From positions 1 to 12,171 of the forward strand of contig CBDVAK010000088.1 in NCBI GenBank assembly GCA_965371945.1: DNA of 12,171 nt, read 5' to 3'. The first letter of the stretch is position 1. Each line of letters opens with the position of its first letter. Origin of the DNA: CBDVAK01 sp965371945. Lineage in GTDB: Bacteria; Pseudomonadota; Gammaproteobacteria; Competibacterales; JAHEDQ01. The translations under genes were made by a program, and so were the position numbers. The notes under the pieces were generated by a model. The model searched no databases, was not told the origin of the DNA, and worked only from the letters and a program-made list of their open reading frames with translations. Shown here one piece after another: positions 1 through 6,821 of this stretch.

Positions 1-295
1 GGCGCCCCGCGGATTCAAAAGAAACCTTCACGGGCCTCTTGTGGAAGCGGAGATGATCGTCGCCCGGGTCAAGCATCAGCGCGACCCAACCTACTGAAAA
101 TCCTTTCCTGCCACTCCGGATCGAGACATCCAGGTTGCTGGCCGTCAATTCCTGGCCATCCGCCAGACTGTCGTCGACAACACCAACGCCCCGGTAATCG
201 CCCACGAACCGAGCGATCAGATCAGCTTCCTCCGCCCACAGCGGCTGCGCAAACAGCGTCAATATCAGTGTGAGGCAGGGGATCGGATAGCGCAT
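1..295 (-). CDS. Secreted protein of unknown function, N-terminal part (runs off left edge)
   Basis: Reading leftwards from the ATG at 295, an open frame of 98 codons runs without a stop to the window edge, so the C-terminus is missing. The first ~21 residues look like a classical signal peptide: a short basic start (MRYPIP), a hydrophobic core (CLTLILTLF) and an AQPLWA-type cleavage site before EEADL. The mature part seen (about 77 residues) is polar and has alternating hydrophobic residues (GDYRGVGVV, VSIRSGRKGFSVGWVAL), suggesting beta structure. I do not recognise the family. Translation from the signal peptide, and the absence of any stop, are the support. It is divergent from the secreted-protein gene at 422-985, with 126 bp between the starts. 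No clear Shine-Dalgarno precedes the ATG, and a sigma70-like -10 lies only 6 bp upstream. Being periplasmic or secreted is inferred from the signal peptide. Confidence 0.72.
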   Translation of the reverse strand, partial: MRYPIPCLTLILTLFAQPLWAEEADLIARFVGDYRGVGVVDDSLADGQELTASNLDVSIRSGRKGFSVGWVALMLDPGDDHLRFHKRPVKVSFESAGR

Positions 296-301
296 ACCGT
301 C

Positions 302-331
302 AGTATAGTCAGCGATACCGGGCCATGACCA
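302..331 (-). promoter_or_regulatory. Candidate sigma70 promoter for the leftward secreted-protein gene
   Basis: On the minus strand TGGTCA (326-331) and TATACT (302-307) are separated by 18 bp. The -10 matches the consensus at 5 of 6 positions and the -35 at 4 of 6. The -10 ends only 6 bp before the ATG at 295, so transcription would begin at or near the start codon and the mRNA would be nearly leaderless. This is a by-eye match only. Confidence 0.35.
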
Positions 332-421
332 TCCGCGACAGCAAATTTCTGCTCGTCTCTATGCGTTACCACCCACGGGTGACAGAATGCCCGGGTTGCC
401 AATGAACTCGTGGAGCAGAGA

Positions 422-985
422 ATGTTGAAGTATCCACATTTCCACGCTTTGTCGCTGTTACGGTTGCCGGCCATCGTGCTGCTTTGGGCCGGCCTGCTGG
501 GCAGCGCCTGGGGTGGAGACCGACATGCCGGCTACTACTATCCCGAAGCCACCAGCGAGGAAACCTACGTCAGTCAGGCAGCACTGCTGCCCGGGTCCGA
601 TCGCCGCCGCCGGATTTTGTTCATCACTGAGCTGACACGGCAACAACTGGCGCTGCCCTACCCGCCCGACTACGCGTTGTTCGCCAAGGGCGAGGAGGCC
701 GAAAAGCTGATCATCACCAGCCTCAGCGCCAATCGCCTGGATACGCTGTACCGCTTGCGCGGTCTGCTGGCGATGCTGACAAGTCAGGCCAGGGCAACGC
801 CGATATTCGCGGAGTTCGAGGTCGAGGATCAGTTCAACTTTCTGGATTTACTGCAGTTGTTGGGTTTCAGCCAATTGACGGTGAGCGACGGAGAGCACTT
901 TTCCCACCGCATCTGGATAGAGCCGATCACACCCGGCAATGCACCGTTTGGGATTCCGAACGCACCCGACAACAGTGGCAATTGA
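422..985 (+). CDS. Predicted secreted protein of unknown function
   Basis: The product is 187 residues from the ATG at 422. A GTG at 410 is in frame but would add only four residues. I prefer 422 because GGAG lies 6 bp before it and the signal peptide then begins cleanly. Residues 1-31 are a signal peptide: MLKYPHFH, then a hydrophobic stretch (LPAIVLLWAGLLGSAWG). The mature protein starts around GDRHAGYYYP and contains a YYYPE..SEE segment, a basic cluster RRRR, and a C-terminal half with leucine-rich helical character (LDTLYRLRGLLAML, FLDLLQLLG) followed by SDGEHFSHRIWIEP. I do not recognise the family and see no catalytic motif. A periplasmic or exported location is inferred. The gene is divergent from the other secreted-protein gene at 1-295 and convergent with sat-cysC, so it does not look like part of the polysaccharide operons. 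Confidence 0.75.
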   Translation: MLKYPHFHALSLLRLPAIVLLWAGLLGSAWGGDRHAGYYYPEATSEETYVSQAALLPGSDRRRRILFITELTRQQLALPYPPDYALFAKGEEAEKLIITSLSANRLDTLYRLRGLLAMLTSQARATPIFAEFEVEDQFNFLDLLQLLGFSQLTVSDGEHFSHRIWIEPITPGNAPFGIPNAPDNSGN

Positions 986-1014
986 CCACCTACCCGGTGG
1001 GCCGACCTGGCCAC
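986..1014. terminator. Convergent-junction hairpins, possible weak bidirectional terminator
   Basis: The 59 bp between the converging genes hold two overlapping stems. CCACC (986-990) pairs with GGTGG (996-1000) across a TACCC loop, starting right after the TGA at 983-985. GTGGGCC (997-1003) pairs with GGCCAC (1009-1014) with one bulged G. Neither is followed by a T-run on either strand, so intrinsic termination is not well supported. The position between two gene ends is the main argument. Confidence 0.3.
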
Positions 1015-1044
1015 GCATCCGTAGATTCGTGGCACGGGAACGAT

Positions 1045-2763
1045 TCAGCGATTGCGGATGAAACCGAGGCTCTCGAGTTTCAGAATGATGCGTTGGGCCG
1101 CTTCATCCGGCGTGCGGTCAGTGCTGTCGATCCGCAGCTCGGGATCGACGGGATCCTCATAGGGGTCGTCTATACCTGTGAAGTTCGAGATCAGACCTGC
1201 TCTCGCCTTGGCATACAACCCCTTACGATCCCTTTCTTCACAAACTTCGATCGGAGTGGCAACATGCACCTCGATAAAACCGCCCACCGCCCCGATCATT
1301 TCGCGGACCTGTCTGCGGGTTTGGGTATAGGGCGCGATCGGCGCACAGATCGCGATACCACCGTTTTTGGTGATTTCGCTGGCGACATAGCCGATACGCA
1401 GAATGTTGAGGTTGCGGTGCTCCCGGGAGAACCCCAATTCGCTGGACAGATGCTGGCGTACCACGTCTCCGTCCAACAGGGTAATGCGCCGACCCCCCAG
1501 TTCCATCAACTTGACCATCAAGGCATTGGCAATGGTCGACTTGCCGGAGCCTGACAAACCGGTGAAAAAAACGGTGAAACCCTGGCGGTCACGCGGGGGA
1601 TAGGTCTTGCGAAGTTCGGTCACCACTTCGGGCAACGAAAACCAGGAGGGAATCTCCAGCCCTTCGCGCAGGCGCCGGCGAAATTCCGTACCGGAGATGT
1701 TGAGCACGGTCATGCTCTCCTCGACCTCACTGGCCGGGAGATACTCAGCACGGTCCTGTACGTAGACCATGGCCTGGAACGGCACCATCTCGATACCCAG
1801 CTCGTCACCGTATTTGCTCACCATTTCCTGGGCATCGTAGGGACCGTAAAAGTCCTCACCCTGGCTGCTCTTGCCCGGCCCGGCGTGATCCCGCCCGACG
1901 ATAAAATGGCTGCAGCCATAATTCTTGCGAATGATGGCATGCCAGAGCGCTTCCCGGGGGCCGCCCATACGCATGGCCAGAGGCAGCAGGGACAGCATGG
2001 TGGTCTGCTCGGGATAGTGCTTGAGCACGGCTTCATAGCAGCGCACGCGCGAGAAATGGTCGACGTCGCCAGGCCGGGTCAAACCCACCACCGGCTGAAT
2101 CAGCAGGTTCGCCTCCGCCTGCTGCGCGGCGCGCACAGTCAGCTCCAGATGGGCCCGATGCATCGGGTTGCGGGTCTGGAACGCAACAACCCGGCTCCAG
2201 CCGCGTTTGCTGAACTTGCGACGGGTTTCCGAAGGCTCATCGCGCAGATACTTGAAATCATAGTGGATAGGGTGATCAACACCCTGCAGGGCGCCGCCCA
2301 GATAGACCGCGTTGGTCCGGTTGAGGAGGTAGTCCACACCTGGGTGAGCGATGTCCTCGGTCGCGAACACCTTTCTGGCCTCGTGCACGCGGTCCGGAGT
2401 CCAGTGCTGGGAAACCGTCATGATCGCGATCAGCACACCCTCCGGGTCACGCAACGCGATACGTTCTCCAGGCTCCAGCTCATCCGCAAATTCGGGGGGC
2501 ACATCCAGACACACGGGCATGGGCCACAAGGTACCGTCCGCCAACCGCATCTCGTCGATCACACGCTCGTAGACTTCCTGCGTCATGAAGCCCTCGAGCG
2601 GTGAGAATGCGCCGTTGAGCATCAACTCGACATCGCAAAGCTGTCGCGCGCTCAGGTCCCACGACTTCAAAGGTCCCGCCGCGACTCTGGCCTCGCGCAG
2701 CGCTTCCTCGGGCAGGTAAAGACATTTGAGCTCGCCGCCATGCGGCGCGATCAATTCGATCAT
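1045..2763 (-). CDS. Bifunctional sulfate adenylyltransferase / adenylylsulfate kinase
   Basis: The 572-residue protein makes APS from sulfate and ATP, then phosphorylates it to PAPS, in the cytoplasm. Residues ~1-390 are an ATP sulfurylase of the single-chain Sat type: the ATP-binding motif QTRNPMHRAH is at 196-205 and GRDHAG at 290-295. Residues ~395-572 are an APS kinase (CysC) with P-loop GLSGSGKST at 402-410, DGD at 431-433 and KGLYAKARAG at 514-523, so the kinase looks catalytically intact, unlike the fungal Sat C-terminal domain, which has lost the P-loop. Fused Sat-CysC enzymes are known in other bacteria. The ATG at 2763 is preceded by CGGAG, 7 bp away. The gene lies 141 bp downstream of galU on the same strand. 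No cysH, cysNC or apr genes are next to it, so PAPS for sulfation is as plausible as cysteine synthesis. It may be called sat-cysC; I give no single symbol because two are fused. Confidence 0.96.
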   Translation of the reverse strand: MIELIAPHGGELKCLYLPEEALREARVAAGPLKSWDLSARQLCDVELMLNGAFSPLEGFMTQEVYERVIDEMRLADGTLWPMPVCLDVPPEFADELEPGERIALRDPEGVLIAIMTVSQHWTPDRVHEARKVFATEDIAHPGVDYLLNRTNAVYLGGALQGVDHPIHYDFKYLRDEPSETRRKFSKRGWSRVVAFQTRNPMHRAHLELTVRAAQQAEANLLIQPVVGLTRPGDVDHFSRVRCYEAVLKHYPEQTTMLSLLPLAMRMGGPREALWHAIIRKNYGCSHFIVGRDHAGPGKSSQGEDFYGPYDAQEMVSKYGDELGIEMVPFQAMVYVQDRAEYLPASEVEESMTVLNISGTEFRRRLREGLEIPSWFSLPEVVTELRKTYPPRDRQGFTVFFTGLSGSGKSTIANALMVKLMELGGRRITLLDGDVVRQHLSSELGFSREHRNLNILRIGYVASEITKNGGIAICAPIAPYTQTRRQVREMIGAVGGFIEVHVATPIEVCEERDRKGLYAKARAGLISNFTGIDDPYEDPVDPELRIDSTDRTPDEAAQRIILKLESLGFIRNR

Positions 2764-2781
2764 GATGCAACTCCGGAGTCA

Positions 2782-2805
2782 CCGGTAACCGCGATCGCGG
2801 ACCGG
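2782..2805 (-). promoter_or_regulatory. Palindrome in the sat-cysC leader
   Basis: A perfect 12-bp palindrome CCGCGATCGCGG (2789-2800) is flanked by CCGG on both sides (2782-2785 and 2802-2805). It sits between the ribosome-binding site (complement of CTCC at 2771-2774) and a candidate -10 at 2811-2816. It could be an operator or a leader hairpin. The function is inferred from position only. Confidence 0.3.
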
Positions 2806-2810
2806 ACGAA

Positions 2811-2838
2811 ATGATTCAGGTAATGCGATTTTTGTAAA
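2811..2838 (-). promoter_or_regulatory. Candidate sigma70 promoter upstream of sat-cysC
   Basis: On the minus strand TTTACA (2833-2838, 5 of 6 to the -35 consensus) and AATCAT (2811-2816, 4 of 6 to the -10) are 16 bp apart. This would start transcription near 2803 and give a leader of about 40 nt. The stretch is locally AT-rich in GC-rich surroundings. If real, sat-cysC can be expressed apart from galU. Confidence 0.33.
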
Positions 2839-2904
2839 ATTACCCAATGGTAAGAACGATGCCCGCCCGCTCCGGAAACACCGGGACAACGGGTTACCGC
2901 GTAG

Positions 2905-3816
2905 TCAGCCGACCGCCTTCTTCTCGCCGGGAATCCCCAGGCGGGCATAGGTCTGGGCCAGGTAATCCCGAAACTCACCGCCAATTTCCGGATGACGTAA
3001 GCCAAACTCCACGTTCGCGGCCAGGTATCCGAGTTTGCCGCCGCAATCGAATCTGCGCCCTTCGAATTCATAGGCCAACACCTGCTCCTCTGCAAGCAAC
3101 GCAGCGATCGCATCAGTGAGCTGGATCTCTCCACCTGCACCAGCACCGGTTTTTGCCAGCAAATCGAAAATACGGGGAGTCAGGATATAGCGACCAACGA
3201 CCGCCAGATTGGAAGGCGCGTCCTTCGGCAACGGCTTTTCGACGATGCCGTTGACATTGCTAAGACTGGTGTTGAATGGCAGGGTGCGGACGATTCCGTA
3301 CTTGTCGGTTTCCTGCTCCGGTACCCGTTCCACACCCAGTATCGAACACTGATATTTCTCAAACCGCTCCGCCATTTGGGTAATGACAGGCTTGACATCG
3401 TTGTCGATGAGATCATCGGCCAACAGGACGGCAAATGGTTCGTTGCCCACCGCGGGTCGCGCAGCCAATACCGCATGACCCAACCCCAGGGTCTCGCGCT
3501 GGCGGATGAACACGCAATCGACACCGTCCGGCAGAACATTTTGAACGATGTGCAACAGTTCGTCCTTGCCGCGTGCCTCCAGTTCGGCTTCGAGTTCATA
3601 GGCCTTGTCGAAGTGGTCCTCGATGGCTCGCTTGGCGCGCCCGGTGATGAAGACCAGACCGGTGATCCCCGCCGCAACCGCCTCTTCGACCGCATACTGA
3701 ATCAGAGGTTTGTCGACGACCGGCAGCATTTCCTTGGGACTGGCCTTGGTGGCCGGCAGAAACCGGGTTCCCATACCCGCAACCGGAAATACTGCCTTGC
3801 GAATCGTGCGTTTCAT
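2905..3816 (-). CDS. galU: UTP-glucose-1-phosphate uridylyltransferase
   Basis: The enzyme converts glucose-1-phosphate and UTP to UDP-glucose in the cytoplasm, the precursor for the neighbouring Ugd. From the ATG at 3816 it is 303 residues, the usual GalU size. It begins MKRTIRKAVFPVAGMGTRFL with the nucleotide-binding GMGTR at 14-18, followed by PATKASPKEMLPVVDKPLIQ. LLADD at 131-135 is the metal/nucleotide site region, VEKP is at 192-195 and GEIQLTDA at 229-236; RRFDCGGKLGY (254-264) is a typical GalU segment. The start is fixed by a strong GGGGGGAG just upstream and by alignment to the family. An upstream TTG at 3849 would add 11 non-conserved residues. It lies 136 bp downstream of ugd and 141 bp upstream of sat-cysC, all on the same strand. 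Confidence 0.96.
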   Translation of the reverse strand: MKRTIRKAVFPVAGMGTRFLPATKASPKEMLPVVDKPLIQYAVEEAVAAGITGLVFITGRAKRAIEDHFDKAYELEAELEARGKDELLHIVQNVLPDGVDCVFIRQRETLGLGHAVLAARPAVGNEPFAVLLADDLIDNDVKPVITQMAERFEKYQCSILGVERVPEQETDKYGIVRTLPFNTSLSNVNGIVEKPLPKDAPSNLAVVGRYILTPRIFDLLAKTGAGAGGEIQLTDAIAALLAEEQVLAYEFEGRRFDCGGKLGYLAANVEFGLRHPEIGGEFRDYLAQTYARLGIPGEKKAVG

Positions 3817-3889
3817 CACTCCCCCCAGAAAACCGGTGCCAACTGCCAAGCCTCAGAACCGATGCCTGGAACAAGCAGCCCGCCGGCGT

Positions 3890-3934
3890 TGTCACCCGCC
3901 AGTGTCGCACCAATGCCGTCGCTGCGGGGTGACA
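3890..3934. repeat. Inverted repeat between ugd and galU
   Basis: TGTCACCC (3890-3897) and GGGTGACA (3927-3934) are perfect inverted 8-mers. With one bulged G the stem extends by GC/GC to ten pairs, enclosing about 25 nt. It begins 18 bp past the ugd stop and lies about 75 bp before the galU start. There is no T-run on either side. It could be an operator dyad, an mRNA-stabilising hairpin after ugd, or chance. Confidence 0.4.
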
Positions 3935-3952
3935 TAAACCCTGCCCGTGGCG

Positions 3953-5329
3953 TCAACTCGTGACCGGCACCGGATCCCGCAACCGTTTCGCGGGCTGGCC
4001 GATGCCCGAGCCTCTGCCGATCCCGTAATACTCAAGCCCCGCCTGGCGTACCTGGTCGGGCTGATACAGGTTCCTGCCATCGAACACCGCTGGACTTTTC
4101 AACTGTGCATGCAGTTTCTCGAAGTCTGGACTGCGAAATACATGCCATTCCGTGCACACGACCAGCACGTCTGCGTTCCGCGTCGCTTCATAGGGCTCCT
4201 TGCACAACAACAGATCCTGCCGATCCCCGTAGAGCCGCCTCGCCTCCGCGGTCGCTTCGGGGTCGAATGCCTGCACCCGCGCACCGGCATCCCAAAGCGA
4301 CTCCATCAGCCGCCTGCTGGGCGCCTCGCGCATGTCGTCGGTGTTGGGTTTGAAGGCCAGACCCCAGATCGCCACCACGCGACCCTTGAGATCCCCTTCA
4401 AAATGCGCATGTATCTTATTGAACAGTATCTCTTTCTGACGTTCGTTGACGGTTTCCACCGCCTCGATCAACTCGGCCCGGTAACCGACCTGGCGGGCGG
4501 TGTTCGCAAGTGCCTGGACGTCTTTCGGGAAGCAGGACCCGCCGTAGCCACAACCGGGGTAGATGAACTGGTAGCCAATCCGCGGGTCGGCGCCAATACC
4601 CAGTCGTACCTGCTCGATATCCGCACCCAGACGCTCGGCCAGATTGGCAACTTCGTTCATAAAACTGATCTTGGTCGCCAGCATCGAGTTTGCTGCGTAC
4701 TTGGTGAGCTCAGCCGAGCGCAGATCCATCACCAGCAGACGGTCGCGATTTCGATTGAACGGCGAGTAAAGAACCTTCAGCAATTCCGCGGTACGCGGGT
4801 TATCGGTGCCGACCACAATACGATCCGGTTTCATGAAATCGTCGATGGCGGCCCCTTCCTTGAGAAACTCAGGATTGGAGACCATGTCGAATTCGACGCT
4901 CGCGCCGCGCTGATCCAGCACCCGCTGCAGTTCCGCGCGCACCTGGTCGGAAGTACCTACCGGCACGGTGGACTTGGTCACGATCACCCGGTAGTCACGC
5001 AAGTGTTCAGCAATACTTCGTGTCACCGCGATCACATGGCTGAGATCGGCGGAACCATCCTCGTCAGGTGGTGTACCCACGGAGATAAACTGAAACAGCC
5101 CGTGGTGCACCCCCTCCTCGACATCCGTGGTGAACCGCAACAAACCGCGCTCGACAGCCTGGGCAACCATGTTGTCCAGACCCGGCTCGAAAATCGGTAT
5201 TTCACCAGCTTGCAGCGCGGCAACCTTGCGCTCGTCGATATCGACACACAAGACCGAATTGCCCACATCCGCCAGACAGGCGCCGGTCACCAAACCGACA
5301 TAGCCACTGCCATAGATCGTCACTTCCAT
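3953..5329 (-). CDS. ugd: UDP-glucose 6-dehydrogenase
   Basis: The enzyme oxidises UDP-glucose twice with NAD+ to UDP-glucuronate in the cytoplasm. From the ATG at 5329 it is 458 residues. The N-terminal Rossmann domain starts MEVTIYGSGYVGLVTGACLA (GSGYVG at 7-12), FISVGTPPDEDGSADL is at 81-96, TKSTVPVGT at 118-126 and NPEFLKEGAA at 152-161. The catalytic cysteine is C266 in GCGYGGSCFPKD (259-270), and GLAFKPNTDDMREAPS (323-338) marks the C-terminal UDP-binding domain. The frame stays open upstream to 5677, but that part overlaps the next gene and lacks family similarity. GGGGAA 5 bp before 5329 supports the start, while an ATG four codons earlier is a possible alternative. The last ~20 residues (GSGIGQPAKRLRDPVPVTS) are a short family-variable tail. 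Confidence 0.96.
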   Translation of the reverse strand: MEVTIYGSGYVGLVTGACLADVGNSVLCVDIDERKVAALQAGEIPIFEPGLDNMVAQAVERGLLRFTTDVEEGVHHGLFQFISVGTPPDEDGSADLSHVIAVTRSIAEHLRDYRVIVTKSTVPVGTSDQVRAELQRVLDQRGASVEFDMVSNPEFLKEGAAIDDFMKPDRIVVGTDNPRTAELLKVLYSPFNRNRDRLLVMDLRSAELTKYAANSMLATKISFMNEVANLAERLGADIEQVRLGIGADPRIGYQFIYPGCGYGGSCFPKDVQALANTARQVGYRAELIEAVETVNERQKEILFNKIHAHFEGDLKGRVVAIWGLAFKPNTDDMREAPSRRLMESLWDAGARVQAFDPEATAEARRLYGDRQDLLLCKEPYEATRNADVLVVCTEWHVFRSPDFEKLHAQLKSPAVFDGRNLYQPDQVRQAGLEYYGIGRGSGIGQPAKRLRDPVPVTS

Positions 5330-5381
5330 GATGTTCCCCATCCCTTCAAGGAAATTTGCCTGCCAATACCCACGGCCCCGC

Positions 5382-5442
5382 TGGTCCGATTTTTCGCAGC
5401 GCAGTATGCCCAAGTGTCTGGCGCGGCACAATGATTGGACCA
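5382..5442. repeat. Inverted repeat flanking the ugd promoter region
   Basis: TGGTCCGAT (5382-5390) and ATTGGACCA (5434-5442) are inverted 9-mers with one mismatch (a G-T pair in RNA), 43 nt apart. They lie in the 124-bp gap between the glycosyltransferase stop and the ugd start and bracket the candidate -35/-10 at 5403-5431. Spaced arms around a promoter suggest a regulator site or looping, but this is inferred. Confidence 0.33.
5403..5431 (-). promoter_or_regulatory. Candidate sigma70 promoter upstream of ugd
   Basis: On the minus strand TTGTGC (5426-5431) and CATACT (5403-5408) are separated by exactly 17 bp. The -10 matches 4 of 6 consensus bases and the -35 only 3 of 6. It would start transcription about 65 nt upstream of the ugd ATG. 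This is weak, by-eye evidence. Confidence 0.27.
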
Positions 5443-5453
5443 CCACGCCACCC

Positions 5454-6680
5454 TCATCGGGCCGCTTTGCGGGACTCGCCAAGCCCGGCCCACATCTGTG
5501 CGTACTGCGCGATGATGTCCTGCAGATCGTAGCGGCTGGCGATGACCTGGCGGGCTTGTGCGCCGGCGTCCTCGAGGGCAGTCCGATCCAGGGCCAGCAG
5601 CAACTCCGCGGCCGCCTCGGCATCGTCGGCCACGAATCCGCTGACACCCGACTCAAGCACCTCGTCGACCCCGGCAACCGGGGTAGTCAACACGGGCACA
5701 CCCCGGTGCATCATTTCGATCCAGGTCAGCGGCGGCGCCACGGTGCGTTTGACGTTGCAAACCGGCGACAGAAACAACGAGGCCAGATGTTGCAACGCAT
5801 CGAATTCACCCCGCCTGGTCTCCTTGAGCATCACGCCGGGCACCTGCGCCGCCTGCTCCATGTAGGACTGCGGCAGGCTGTCCGGCTTGAACGCAAACAG
5901 AAACCGCAAACGGTCGGAACGCTTCATGACCCGGCGGGCGACGTCCAGAGCCCATTGAAACTCCTCCTCCCCGGTCTCCTGGAGAGGTCCCGACCACGCG
6001 ATCAACAGTTGATCCTCCTGCAAATCCAGCTCATGGCGCAGAGCCTGCACCTGTACATCATCCGCATTCAGCGCCGGAGGCTGGAACGACCAGTGAATCG
6101 TTTGCAGACATTCCCTCGCCACCCCTGCGTTGGCCAGACGTTGCGCGGTCGCCTCACAGGTCGGGATCAACCGATCCATGCCACGGTATCCCATGCGCTT
6201 GATCCAGTGATAGGCATGGTGGAACGGGAAGCCCCGATCGATATGGGTCGGCACCGTCATGGTAAACACCACCTCGGGGTGTCGGCTTGTCAGGCGCCGG
6301 TTGAGGAGCCCGAAAATGCGCATGAAGTGAACCACACCGATATCATGACTGCGGATCAATTCGTCAATTGTTGCTGCATGCTTCAACAGCGTCCAGGTCT
6401 TGTAGAGCACCGCCATGGGCAACTTGTGGAAGTTCTCGGGAACCCGCTCGGGTTCAGCCCACACGCGCCGATCGGGCGGGTGTACCGGCGGCAGGTTGAT
6501 CAACTCCACGCCGTCCGCCAGTATATCGACCGGTGTCTTGCGATGGTTGATGCCCACCACCACGATCCGATCGAAATGTTCACGCAAATACGGGATCGCG
6601 TCCTGCCAGAACACCATCTCACCGGGCTGTCTGCGGGGCAGAAAATCGACACTGAACAGCAAAAGATTGGAACCAGCCAT
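5454..6680 (-). CDS. Glycosyltransferase, GT-B fold (family 4-like)
   Basis: The 408-residue protein probably transfers a sugar from a nucleotide donor during polysaccharide assembly at the cytoplasmic face. The sugar and acceptor cannot be read from sequence. The N-terminal half has MAGSNLLLFSVDFLP and a run typical of the GT-B acceptor domain (DIGVVHFMRIFGLLN, 113-127; EVVFTMTVPTHIDRG, 136-150). The C-terminal donor domain has LLIAWSGPL (225-233), RLRFLFAFKP (257-266) and the donor-site segment IEMMHRGVPVLTTPVAGVDE (321-340), followed by SGFVADD. The first Glu of the usual EX7E motif is not evident. There is no membrane segment. The ATG at 6680 is chosen because AAGGG lies about 10 bp upstream; the frame extends to a TTG at 6725, which is less likely. 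It is the first gene of the leftward block, with ugd 124 bp downstream. Confidence 0.85.
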   Translation of the reverse strand: MAGSNLLLFSVDFLPRRQPGEMVFWQDAIPYLREHFDRIVVVGINHRKTPVDILADGVELINLPPVHPPDRRVWAEPERVPENFHKLPMAVLYKTWTLLKHAATIDELIRSHDIGVVHFMRIFGLLNRRLTSRHPEVVFTMTVPTHIDRGFPFHHAYHWIKRMGYRGMDRLIPTCEATAQRLANAGVARECLQTIHWSFQPPALNADDVQVQALRHELDLQEDQLLIAWSGPLQETGEEEFQWALDVARRVMKRSDRLRFLFAFKPDSLPQSYMEQAAQVPGVMLKETRRGEFDALQHLASLFLSPVCNVKRTVAPPLTWIEMMHRGVPVLTTPVAGVDEVLESGVSGFVADDAEAAAELLLALDRTALEDAGAQARQVIASRYDLQDIIAQYAQMWAGLGESRKAAR

Positions 6681-6746
6681 CGCGTATTGCCCTTTGGAAT
6701 TTGCGCGCCAACTTGAAAGCGCCAACTACGACTTCGGGCCGGCCAC

Positions 6747-6810
6747 CATGCACCAATCGCGCCCGAACCTCGATCTTACAAAGTCTGTTGTGAACGGGCG
6801 CTGGTGCATG
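6747..6810. repeat. Compound 16-bp inverted repeat with nested hairpin
   Basis: CATGCACCA (6747-6755) and GCGCCCG (6759-6765), separated by ATC, pair perfectly with CGGGCGC (6795-6801) and TGGTGCATG (6802-6810). That gives 16 matched pairs with one 3-nt bulge. The 29-nt interior carries its own stem, TTACAA (6776-6781) with TTGTGA (6788-6793), including one G-T pair, around a 6-nt loop. No T-run follows on either strand, so it does not look like an intrinsic terminator. It could be a structured leader, a small RNA, a protein-binding dyad, or the remains of a small mobile repeat. Confidence 0.6.
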
Positions 6811-6821
6811 ACGAAGTCATG
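6807..6821. repeat. Perfect 6-bp hairpin overlapping the large inverted repeat
   Basis: CATGAC (6807-6812) and GTCATG (6816-6821) form a perfect stem around GAA. The CATG at 6807-6810 is shared with the right arm of the large repeat, so the full stems cannot form together. Confidence 0.45.

Noticed and set aside
3817..3845. Sigma54-like TGGCAC ... TT on the minus strand before galU
   Set aside because: The essential GC of the -12 element is missing (CT instead), and it sits on top of the ribosome-binding site.
3947..5434. Long plus-strand open frame (495 codons) opposite ugd
   Set aside because: It lies antisense to a clearly recognised ugd, has no family resemblance, and such frames are common opposite GC-rich genes.
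5330..5677. N-terminal extension of Ugd to the upstream in-frame start
   Set aside because: The extra 116 residues overlap the GT gene and have no similarity to the family. The Rossmann motif at the ATG at 5329 and GGGGAA before it fix the start.
5328..6716. Long plus-strand open frame (462 codons) opposite the glycosyltransferase
   Set aside because: Antisense shadow of the GT gene. The sequence is rich in R, H, P and Q with no recognisable motif and no good ribosome-binding site.
6765..6787. AlgU/RpoE-like promoter (GAACCT ... TCTG) upstream of the lyase gene
   Set aside because: The elements are only 13 bp apart, against the usual ~16-17, and both lie inside the inverted repeat.
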